Origin: Hyaloperonospora brassicae
Lineage: Eukaryota > Oomycota > Peronosporomycetes > Peronosporales > Peronosporaceae
Reading direction: 5' to 3'
Assembly: GCA_947650285.1 (NCBI GenBank)
Contig: CANTFL010000148.1
Location: 186,001-250,000 of the forward strand
Length of the DNA stretch: 64,000 nt
Positions 49,001-59,599 of the stretch are shown here, piece by piece. The notes beneath the pieces were generated by a model. That model did no database searches. It was not told where the DNA came from and worked only from the letters and a program-made list of their open reading frames with translations. A program made the position numbers and the translations under genes. Each line of letters opens with the position of its first letter. Position 1 is the first letter of the stretch.

Positions 49001-52000
49001 GATCTTCTCACATTTTATAATCGATTTATTTAGTGTATACAAGTTGTAAGTTTGGTAGATAATCTCGTTTTTAAATATTTTACGCCTCTAACAAAGTCTT
49101 TTAGTCCCTGTAGAGATACTTTAGTTTTCATTAAGCTTTTCATCACTCGATGTCGAATGTTTCAGGTGTAAATTTTTCAAATGCGAACTACACAACTTTA
49201 AAAAACTTAGCACGAATTTTAGCACATTGCACCTTAAATAGATAATTTGGAATGGATGTAATTACAAATGTCGTACGTAAAGCCTCTGGATGATGCAATA
49301 CTAAGATTTGTGCTGCATAGCTAAAAGAAAGCGATGCGTACACAGAATAAAGACTACATTAGCAAGAATTGCTGATAGTCAGGGATATGCAAAAATCTTT
49401 ATTTAACATAGGTAGATCTTTTGAATACTTTATAATTGATATATTATTATTATGATAAAGGGGACATTTTAATAGCTGAATAGGCTGATACCAATTGCGC
49501 GCCTTTAGCGGCAATTTGAGGTGTACATACTAGATATAATATCAGGCAAAAGTGGAGCAACACCGAATATTACCTGTAAATGTATTTTTGTATGCATATT
49601 GATGCGAAAGAGTAACATCAAATGATTATCACTTATATTAAATATGTACATTGACGAAATAGCAACAATGACATGTATCGATTTAAATCGTTACTGATAG
49701 ACGTCACTTAATTTACGGCTCGGCGATTCACAAATACATACGCTTATACAGGTTATAGAATATTAATTCAAAAGAGCGTGCTCGTCAGGTAGGTTCGCTG
49801 CGGACCGGGGGATGCCTGCCATAGAAACTCGAATGACAAGATTTTTCAGGCATCTACAGGTAGCGTGATGAACCGAAGTATTTTCAACGTGACCATACTT
49901 GATAACTTGTGAAGGGATATATTCGTCAATTAAGACCCGCTGACTTGTCAGAAGGTAGTGTTTATATATCGTGGAGCTACGAAGGGTATATCTAATATGA
50001 AGTATTATCGAGTTACCATATGGTCCCCCAGACAGACGGTACAATATTAACTTTGTCTAGTAACTATTTGGCAGGCCTCAATGAGGGTACAATATCCGTC
50101 ATATTTAGCGTATACTGCGCCAGGTATGTGGTCAAGCATGTATGACGTCATCATCTATCCACTGGCGTAATGCCACAAGGAAATTATATGAGATAGAAAG
50201 TGGCACATGCAAATATTGAAATTCAGTTGCCTCCTCTTTTCATGTTCATTTAAGAATTTTAGCTGTATAAGCCGTAAGTGAATATAAAGATGATTGCTGC
50301 CAGTAAAAAATCGTTTATTTTTGCCAAATGACCAATTTTGAAAAGGTAATTGGTGGATTTTTTTTGTATCAGTGCGTTGGGTTTGTACTATACAATGGAT
50401 TGAGTTAGTTTGTTGCAGCAGCACACATAGTGCCTAAAAGGCATCAGAAAATCAAGAGAAAAAAATGAATTGTGACCTTAGCTTAGTAAATGAGTTCAAG
50501 AAGCTTCATTGCTGAGTAATACATGAACAATACAAAATATGATGTGAGATAAGACCATATTATACCTTCTCGAACAAATTTGTAGGTAGAAAGTTTATAA
50601 GAGATCGGCTAAAGACAGAATGTCCGGAAATGCGAAAGTCTTATAGTATTATTACATTTGACCGGAAGATTTCATGATATATCCCACAGGGCTTTTCAAG
50701 AGCAAACGTTGCCAGCTCGTATAATGGTGATGAATTTAAACATAAAAGTTGATGAGACAGCTTAAAGATACATTTTAATAACCAACAGCCGACATGAAAC
50801 GATCTCCATGTAACTGGATGACCTCACGTCCCCATATAATTTTGCAACAACATATGTCGAGCAAGAATTGGATATGAGACGCGATAATACACTGTACTAC
50901 TTTCCAGGCACCGTCTTACTCATTTCGCAACTTCAGTAATAATATAATTTATGTCGCGGTCGCACAATATGGGTACTAAACTTGTAAGGTTAAATCCTAC
51001 CTTTAATTATAAAAGTGATTAATCTGGATCCTGGAAATATTAATTTTTTTGCAGCAAATACTCGATATATCAATTTTAAATCGCTGCGCAATATATGTAC
51101 GTTGTGCATTATAGAGATGTCATGAGCGATAGTATTAGGCAACGCAAGATAACTATTTTCAGATAAAATATGTGCTCTAGATTATATAAAAAGTAAAAAA
51201 TTTATAATTCTTTATGGTGTATATAGTTATGTAATCAAGAAAACGAATGGGATATTATTTGAAAGTTAAGAACCAAAGATTTGGGGGTAACTGTCTATTA
51301 TGACGCCGCGCTTTTGGAACGAATACACATAGCTTTGAGTCTTTAGATGCAATCTTGATGGCTGAATACATTCAGGTAACTAGTTATATTTTCAAAGTTC
51401 ATATTTCGGTGTGGCGTCGCACTTAGAGCAAGGTCCTTGTTTGTTTGAACATGTAAATGAAAAATCTGGCAGATGAAGACATAAGCATGAAAAATATTCC
51501 GCACGTTAATACAGTCGTATTAATTTGGTAGCCATCAATCTATTCTTGCTATAACAGTGTGGTACTTACATACCATAAGAGCCACAGATTTATATTCCAT
51601 ACTGTCCATGTGGTCTCCTGAAAATCTTACAATCATCCACCGCGTCACTCTTAAAAATTATATTAACCTTTTGTCTGCTTATTCAAATATATACAACAAT
51701 AATATGAGGCTCTCATAACTATGTTCGTATGAAGCAAGGAGTACGATGCGCGTAAACAGCCACAACAGAAGTGCCCATCTGGATACCACCGGTACGGAAA
51801 GTTCGAGTCGTTTATAGTCATTTGAAGGCAATTAAAATTTGAGATAAAAAATGTTTGAGTCGTTTTCTTGTGAATGAATGAAGTAGCTTGGGACGCTAAA
51901 AGCCTCCTCAAACACATGACTTGGTATACCGCCGCTAAACTCACGGAACCTCGTTCGAAGAACGAGTTGTGGTCTGATTGAATTAATACGTCGGCGCTAG

Positions 52001-52020
52001 AATACTTGAGGATAATTCTT
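43026..52020. other. Nine-kilobase AT-rich stretch without recognisable genes
   Basis: Very AT-rich with stops in all frames. The longest frame is 144 codons (minus 48013-48447) and has no known domain. Fragments such as minus 47570-47680 (LNALPGGADQLINSLVETRR) are briefly open and may be transposon debris. I see no intact element, RNA gene or CRISPR-like array. Confidence 0.5.
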
Positions 52021-52195
52021 TACTCTAAACAGTAATGTCACAATCATAGTCGACTGCATCATCGATGATACTGCTCAGAGTCTGTGACTCGTACTCTGGT
52101 GGCGCCAAACTAACGTGTGAATGTAAGCGCAACCGTGAAAATGCCCTTTCTTCCACTTTTAATGTCTTGAGAAGGAATGAGACGAATGTTGATCC
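52020..52195 (-). pseudogene. Unidentified coding remnant, possibly a transposase C-terminus
   Basis: A minus-strand frame of about 56 codons (RAFSRLRLHSHVSLAPPEYE ... IIDDAVDYDCDITV) ends in a normal stop, and the same frame continues upstream past one stop. Its acidic C-terminus and lack of low complexity suggest former coding sequence. The EERAFSRLR string is reminiscent of hAT-type C-terminal regions but is too short to assign. Confidence 0.3.
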
Positions 52196-54640
52196 GTGTT
52201 ACCAACCGTCTGGTGAAGGACGTTGTACCGATGGTACACTGTAGGTGGTACATCTATAAAATAGATACGTGTAACATGTGATGTAGTACTCTATTCAATC
52301 AGTTTCGCATCAGAAAGTAATAGTACGCTTCGAATGTTCCCTTTGTAGATGTTTAATACTTTTGTTTTTCTCAAAACTCAGGATTATCTATCCATGTTCA
52401 ATATTCACTCAACATCGGTTCGCATTTGATCTGTTTAGACACGTGTCTTGTCGAGACGCCTTTAATAACGAGCGTTCGAAGCATTGGTAAGGCATATGCT
52501 ATCTAAATAAGTTCTGCTTAGCTCTCGAGCGCGAAATTCGCCACGTAGCTGCTACATATAGTATTTTGCGCACACGAAATGCATCTACACGCGACTCGGA
52601 CACTTTATATTCGTTTAACGTATTTTTTACACGGACACCATCAGTCCGTATCATTGCATATAACACTATGTACTGACAGTCGATGACGTGAAAGCGATAA
52701 CTGAAGACCTCTGTGCAAGAGTACTATACAGCCAAGGATATGGCTGAGTACTTTAGATACACCTTGCTTTGTCGACGTCCGCGCCCATTCAAGGTGATGA
52801 TTTCGGAGGAGCTTAATTTATATCGCGGAAATAACGTTATTATTTCTTTTCAGAATTATAAGGCCACGTCTATTTCGTACAAGGTATTCAAACCAGTGCG
52901 ATTTGAAAGAGCATCCACATCAAATTATTGAATTGCATTTGTTGATAGCTGGACGGAGAATGGCGTCAGAGTTACTTAGTATGCTTTGTTTGCAGCACGC
53001 GTAAATTATCACATCACTTAAGAGCGACTCCAGTCCACATGCTTCTCGTTCGATACATTTTAAGTCGACAACTACACGACAGACTCAGGACAGCTACATG
53101 AAGATTACTGGATCTGCCCAATTATGCGCATACAAAAGTTATCCTAGCACTCGCGAATACTACAAGCGACTTAAGCCCTTTTATTCGGTTTTCGAACACG
53201 AGAACGTCCTGCTTTACCCAAATTAATCTTTTTATGATCAAATGATTCGCACTGATAAACATCTCGCTTAAAACAACCAGCGAAAGTATAGACTAGACCA
53301 TACGGCCTTGACGTGCACAAAAATTTTATTATCACGATTTACAATAGTCACGCAACAATGGGTCACATCCGTCAACTATTTTTGTGCCTATGCAGTCGAT
53401 CGTGCAGCATGGGGGGAGAGTGTAAAGATTGTAGAAGATCAAACATAAATGTTCAGCCCGACCACAAGAAAATGCCACCATTACAGGTTCTTCTAGTTGA
53501 TGACGCGTCCGAACTCTAGCTTTGCGCTCGCCGGAGTTCTCCAAGTCAGCAGTCGACTATTCGCTGCTAATTGTGCTAGCACTTGCGTAAGTTGATGGTA
53601 GTTGTGAAGTGGGAGATATATGGACGTGTTAATCACTACCACCGACATGTAATGTTTCCTCTCTCATAATTTTGCGGATTCTTATATATGTAACGAGGCA
53701 CTGATTACCAAGTATTGGACGACAATAGTTCGGAGTCAAATTACACTGAATGTAGTGACGGTCAGTGCTCTGATAGCTGTGAGTTCTACACAGAGGAAAG
53801 ACAAAATCTCCAATCAAGACTAATTGTAGAAAAAGTAAACTGTCATTCCATACAATCAAGTCCAATATCTCTTGTTCTTTGAATTGTCCTAGCTTTATCA
53901 TATAAATGGAAACAAATGTAAGATGACGTCTGCTCACCACCCATTGCGGGCGTCTGGCATCAATTGATGGGTATGTATAATTAAAATATCAATCAGTGAG
54001 TAGCCTTATAATTACCGCAACAATATCACTGCTATTTTGAAATTGTGATAAGAATATTGGACATAATACTATTTATTTTTATTTCGCACAGTAACAATTT
54101 CATGCAACGGGCAATTCCTTAACAATGTACCTGGCATCATCATCGGCTACCACATATAAATCTGGCCAATCTCATTCCTACTAAACATAATGTATTGCTA
54201 TATTTGATAAAGTGTCGATCCACCAATTCCGTGTCTATATAAACGTGTTAGGTAAACTTGATAATGGGCGAATATGAAAGTTGATCAACAATCTCGTCCG
54301 CATTTGAATATCTTAGTCCGGGTTTAGGGTCACTGGTGTAGGCACGACTGTTATCCGGAACTGGCCTAGGATCAATATCAATCCTTCGTGCAGTTAACAA
54401 GTCTATATTATTGGAAACGGATCGATTGTAAAACAGGTGGCTGCGTTCAACAATGAAGAACGTTAAGTGTACAACCAAGATCGCTTGATAATCGTCCTGT
54501 AGATCTACGCTGCATAGTTGGTGCTGCTATTAAGTATCCACGAATTAGCGTCTGCGTAAGGGAGCTTTTCTATTACACCCTCAGACCCTCGCGAAATCGC
54601 TGCTGTAATGTTTGCATCCCTCTTATGAAAAGTCACTTTG
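52196..54640. other. AT-rich spacer with isolated open frames
   Basis: The 72-codon plus-strand frame at 52713-52931 (AKDMAEYFRYTLLCRRPRPF...) has a protein-like composition but no family I recognise. The remainder shows nothing assignable. Confidence 0.35.
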
Positions 54641-54651
54641 GATCTACACGG

Positions 54652-56190
54652 TCACCGAGCATTGAATTGATTGCTCGAACTGCTCCATCTTTTCCCTCGG
54701 CGCTGATTTTTGTCTTCAAAATTTAAAACTTCTCTTGTCGACCCCGACTCTTCAATGTCGCTGCTCTCTTGGGCCCTGAGTAGACACTCAGCGGACGTTT
54801 CTTCAATAAGCAGGAATGTGCAAGTTAGCGCTTCCATCTCCGTGTCGGGCTCGGCGATGCATCAAAAGATAATTTTAGGTCCATAGGGTCGCGGATGCGT
54901 AGCTGACACAATCTGTTAACAAGCTGAATTTCAGTTGGTTATCGGCGTCATTGCGTGATCTGTGAGTGGTAATAAAACCTGCCACGAGCCCTGTGAGCGG
55001 AAAGCGGCTCAAATTAGCATCGCTTGGAACGTCACGCCAGCAGGATATTATGTACTTAATGGATGTGAGCTGATACAGCGTGTAGATACTGGTCTGTAAT
55101 TTTTCATCCTTCATATCCTTAGCGTGCTCGAACTGGCGATGTCGATACCGACGCTTAAATGAGGCAATGATACCGGCGTTCATTTACTGCAGCTTTATGG
55201 TCATAAAAGAGAGAAAAACACGACTGTTACGAGCTTTCAGCCATATCATGAGCAATATGCGCCGATGCATTGTCGAGAAGGAAATCGGTAAATCGTTTTG
55301 ATCGCGCTTATCGTTTTCAAGATCATAAACCCACTAATCGAAAGGACACCGGTCATCTACTATTCCTTCAAATTGCTGCGATAGTTAAAGCCGTCTTCAT
55401 CTCCTGTCTTCTTTTGGAGTCAGCGCGGCTTCTTTGCATGACCAATGATGAAGGGCTCGCGTTTGTCCAAGCCGTCATCGTCACACATCAGAGCGACCGT
55501 CACACGAGTCTCGCTTTTCTCCGATACTCCCACTTATCGTTGGGTGGTAGGCGTACCGAGGGCAAAGCAGTAGATCAGCTATGTTTCGTAAATGTTGTAA
55601 ATGTCATCAAGAGAGACTCTTTTCAGACGCTCCGGATGGCGTCGCGCTGCGCGGGTATCTATTTTAGTTTAAAGAGCTACTCACAACGTGAGTGCTAATT
55701 CGCTTTGAGCCATGACGCCCCTAAAAAGCTTAGAGCCATTTATTCGAAACAAAAGCAAGTGGTCTTCTTGAATACTGCTCAACGTTGAAAAATGCTTCAC
55801 TCATCAGGTCTCCGCTCAGCACCACGCGCTTGGCTTGACACTGCAGCACATAATTCGCAAGGGCTTCGTCTACTGCAAAAACGCAGGCAGTCGTATCCTA
55901 TTACTTTTATGTTCGAGATTCACCACGTGCAGGAACTTCTGACGATCACGCATTATGCCGGGTATCGTCCCCGGGACAGGCGCCTTAGAGATTCCGAACT
56001 CACTCTTTGCCTTCCCTGACATCTGCGACTGTGTAAGAGCGGCTTTTGCGTCATGCCACTGGCAGATCTACTTCTTCTTCTCATACGTCATGTTACCAAC
56101 CTGTTTAAGTCGCGACGGCATCGTTGCGTGAACGGCGAATCAGCAAAGCATAAAGTGGTTCGATCATTTGTGCATTTTTCTCCTACTGTA
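54652..56190 (-). pseudogene. pogo/Tigger-like transposase B, complete in order but frame-shattered
   Basis: Minus strand, N- to C-terminus from about 56190 to 54652, spread over several frames. CENP-B N-terminal helix-turn-helix: AKAALTQSQMSGKAKSEF and GIMRDRQKFLHV. Second HTH: VDEALANYVLQCQAKRVVLS and ALAFVSNKWL-like sequence. Catalytic domain: SLDDIYNIYET, TRVTVALMCDDDGLDK and FLLDNASAHIAHDMAES (near 55300-55250). Tail: MNAGIIASFKRRYRHRQFEH and the downstream helices (55183-54875), then an acidic C-terminus (54837-54652). Its sequence differs clearly from transposase A, so the two are separate families or subfamilies. Several frame changes and stops make it non-functional. Confidence 0.8.
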
Positions 56191-56282
56191 AGTGCTTTTA
56201 CGTTGCTGTCCACTTTTTTTGTTCTGTCAACGGTTGTTGCAGCAAAGTCCTTCCTACTCTCTGATTGTGTCATCATACCGAA

Positions 56283-56430
56283 AGAAGGGGACGTCACTGC
56301 TGACAGGCAGTGCTGGTTAACCCTATATATCAGGACCCGAAGGTTTAATATTATATTTTGCTCGAACTAATTTTCGAACCGGTAACCTCTTAGATGGTAT
56401 TGTCACACCAACTCGGTTGAGCTACACGCG
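56283..56430 (-). repeat. Probable tRNA-derived SINE, better-preserved copy
   Basis: On the minus strand, the A-box-like sequence tagctcaaccgagttgg (56424-56408) is followed by a B-box-like ggttcgaa (56380-56373). The starts are 44 nt apart, as between the A and B boxes of a tRNA gene. It does not fold into a complete tRNA and continues into a non-tRNA body (aaaccttcgggtcctg ... agtgacgtcccc) shared with 42879-43025. tRNA-derived SINEs are known in Phytophthora. It lies just upstream of transposase B. Confidence 0.6.
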
Positions 56431-58160
56431 AACACCAAACGAATCACACACAACACTAATTCAAACTGTGCACACAGTTGTTACACACACTCGCATAAAC
56501 TAAAACGTTTTTATTTAAATTTACGCTCCATAATGCATATGCACAACGCATCACCATCACTTTGTTGCGCGGCAAATTTATTGCCGAGACGTTTGGGATA
56601 AACGTTGTGCTGAGATTAGGTGTTGACCACGAATACGTGCTGATTTGATGATATTAAGATATTCTAATGATCAAAGGGTGTTCGCACCTCTCGGTTTGAT
56701 GTCTTTGTTGTGTATGATACGCTTGCGCTCCACAGGTCGTATCAAACTTGGCAGGTTTATTTGTACAACAATATACAAGGTTTGAATTTATCTGGCGTGA
56801 TCAGTATCACGAAAATTCTTGGCGACAGCAACAGGTGATATGCAACATAAAGCTGTATCACGACGGTTGCATAGCGTAGGAGAAATGATGAGTCGATATG
56901 TGCTGGCAAATAACGTCTCCTGATGATATTTATCTTCTGCTCCTTTAACCTTACGAAGTCAAGTAAAGTGAAAGCTCCTCCGCGAGGCACGAGCGTGTCA
57001 GCAGCATCTTTGCCACTACTTGATGAGGACATCGTGATCGTGCTATTTTCACCAATAAGAGTTAGCACTTAAAAGCAGCGTCGATGGATGTTTGCAATAG
57101 GGACACGGTCACTTAAAACGGTAGCAAGCGGGAATCTTGCTAATTTTACACGGATTTAATAAGTCCGCCTATTACCATGTTATCTACAATTAGCGAGGCA
57201 ACGAAGAGAGTCGTCGCCTAAGGTGACAAGCCCCGAAGAATCATCACCTGCCTCGCGCGAGCAACCTGCGTTGCTAACACGACTCAGATATATCTTCTGC
57301 AACAAGAAAATATTAGATAGACATGTTTGCTTCTCTCATGTAGCGCTTTTTGAATCTTTTGCTTTGCACGCAAACATTAAAACCGTGACCGTCAACATCC
57401 GACATGACACAAAAACCTTTTCGTCTCGTTCGTAGTGGCCCCCAATGCGTCTGTGTATCGCCTTCGACATTTCTCTCGGAACGAGATGAAAGAACAGCGA
57501 CAAATCTGTCTGGAAACACAATATGTTTAGCCGACAAGTTTACGTGTCGTGCTGTCTTCTTCCGCTCCTTATAAGTTTTTGCACAGATACAGAGAGAAAA
57601 TTACAGATACTACGTCAACCCTTGATGAGGCTGTGGATGATGTGTCGATGACATAATACAAGGGCATGGTTGACCGCGTTGATGACGGGCTGATTAGGCT
57701 AGTTTCGCGATGTCAATTAAACTATGACTTTGCTCAAGTCGAGGATGTATCTTGGTGACTGGTTCACGTTCTGCGTTCGAGTGAGGCTGAATATGTCCAC
57801 GATTCACTGTACGCTGTATAGCAGCATGTGCAGTGGCGTCGTCCTCTTTATGGCTTTGAACTCTAGACAGTTGTGTTTACGTGCTAAGTGGAAGAGTGCG
57901 AGTACTCGTGTATTGCATCCACAGGAGACTGTCGGTGAGGTGGAGAAGATGCTGAAGGGATCGCCCGTTACCTATGCGAATGAAAGAGATGCAGTCAATC
58001 GGAGTACACAGACGACCAGCATTGTAAAGGGGCAGCCCGTTACATGGAAATTGTCATTTGAAGAGATAATGACAATAAAGAATATTACGTTATATATTCT
58101 TTTAAAAAATACACCAATGGTGGTGATATTGAAGGGTCGACCAAAGAGTCTGTTCATTGG
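56431..58160. other. Spacer left of Ty3/gypsy B, with a possible third transposase fragment
   Basis: No gene is recognised. The minus strand at about 57540-57310 reads TDLSLFFHLVPREMSK followed by TVTVLMFACKAKDSK-like sequence, which loosely resembles the catalytic region of Tigger-type transposases. The minus frame 56757-57068 (103 codons) has no domain. Confidence 0.35.
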
Positions 58161-58418
58161 TTGATATCTTGATGATATCAACCCACCAATCGCCGCAAGA
58201 CGCGCGCAATGAGTGGTGACGAGACGTCACCATACATTCAGTCATATTAGCATAATTAAGTTGAGTCAGACAAAGAGACAGTGGTTATAAGACTTAATTA
58301 TATTGATACAACAGTTTTACTTCTCCCTTATCTACGCTTCCTCGTTTGCCTCGTGTACGTCTGTCGGGGCATTGAACCCCTTGCGGTAAGTTCACGCAAG
58401 GGTGTGCCCCGTTATACC
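58161..58418 (+). repeat. Probable 5' LTR of Ty3/gypsy B
   Basis: The left limit is placed at the tgatatc...gatatca stem near 58161. The right limit is placed before tggtagcacttcg (58419), which begins with the TGG expected of a tRNA primer-binding site. An AT-rich stretch and a pyrimidine-rich stretch lie inside. Ends are tentative because the partner LTR lies outside the window. Confidence 0.5.
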
Positions 58419-58460
58419 TGGTAGCACTTCGTAGTCCTTCCAAGGACCACAACATCCGAC

Positions 58461-59560
58461 ATGAACATGTTAAATGATGAGGAAACCTTTCACGCCACGC
58501 GTGAAGGGTTTATCCATTTGAGTGACATCGAATGGGGTGCGGTAGAACTAATGAGTTATACCGTAGGCGAGTTCGCCATTAGCGCCATATTGGAGTCTCT
58601 AGACAGAGACCAACTACATGCCGCTATCGCCAAGTTCATTCAACATGAACTTGTCGCCGAAAGGGAGAAAGCAGCCTTGCTTCACCAGCAAGGCTCTCAA
58701 CAGGCCGAGCAGTTGAGAGAACTCGGTGCTCAAGAGACAGAGCTGTTGAGACAGCAGTAATTCCATGCTGATGTGGGCGGGACGGCACATGCGCGTCGTC
58801 CCGAAGTCATGAAAGTTGACATCTCCAAGTACAGTGGAGCCCCGGAGGACTCCCTGTTACTGTGGTTTGTCGAAACCGACAGAGCCCTAAGGGCTCGGCG
58901 CGTCGAAGATGAGCAAATGAAACTCACATTTGCTCAAACCCACTTCGCAGGACGTGCCAAAACTTGGTCCCTGGGGCTCGAGAGTAGCAAACAAAATGTG
59001 TTTAGGTCGCTAGATGACTTCAAGGCCCGGCTCAGACAAACGTTTGAGCCGCCACGCGCTAAGTTCAGAGCTCGTTCAGAGCTCCTGAAACTCAAGCAGG
59101 GTAAGCGTGATGTGCACGCTTACGCTCAACATATACGGCTCCTCGCGAGTAGTATAACTGCTAACCCAGTTCATGAACACACGTTGATTACGGTGTTCAT
59201 GCAAGGGCTCGCAGAAGGGCCCGTCAGGAGCCACCTGTTCCGCCTTGAGCTGAATACGCTGGAAGATACGATATCAGCCGCGGAACAGGAAGGCTTTAGC
59301 ATGAGACAGGCTCATGCTAGCTCAAACTCTTACCGTCCACCAAGACGACAAGAGATCGGAGGTCCAGAACCAATGGACCTCTGCTATGTTGAGAGCGAGA
59401 GACCTCGCTCTTCAAACAACAAGCGATTGCAGAGGTGCAATCGCTGTCAGAAGTTAGGGCACTAAGTATACGAGTGTAGTGCTCCACGCCCAGTACCAAA
59501 CAGTACTGAGCGAAATGGACGACCGTTCGCCAGAAAGTGAAATGGGCGTGGATCCAGCGC
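58461..59560 (+). pseudogene. Gag of Ty3/gypsy B
   Basis: The capsid-type polyprotein starts MNMLNDEETFHATREGF. It continues in one frame through a retrotransposon-gag domain (SLLLWFVETDRALRARRV, FAGRAKTWSL, LRQTFEPPRAKFRARSELLK, VFMQGLAEGPVRSHLF). It ends in a single CCHC zinc knuckle that reads CNRCQKLGH, stop, VYEC. A stop (TAA, 58758) falls after a Gln-rich coiled stretch in the N-terminal part, and a second (TAA, 59463) falls inside the knuckle itself, right after its His. Gag nucleates particles and packages RNA in this family; this copy would give only fragments. Confidence 0.88.
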
Positions 59561-59599
59561 TGTTGCGAAGCCGCAACAGCGAGAAGGACCATCAAAGAA

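Noticed and set aside
55270..55698. 142-codon plus-strand frame
   Set aside because: It is the antisense of the Tigger B catalytic region; the minus strand carries the recognisable motifs.
56373..56440. A genuine tRNA gene on the minus strand
   Set aside because: A- and B-box-like sequences are present, but no acceptor-stem closure or normal anticodon arm can be drawn and the unit continues into a repeated non-tRNA body; a SINE head fits better.
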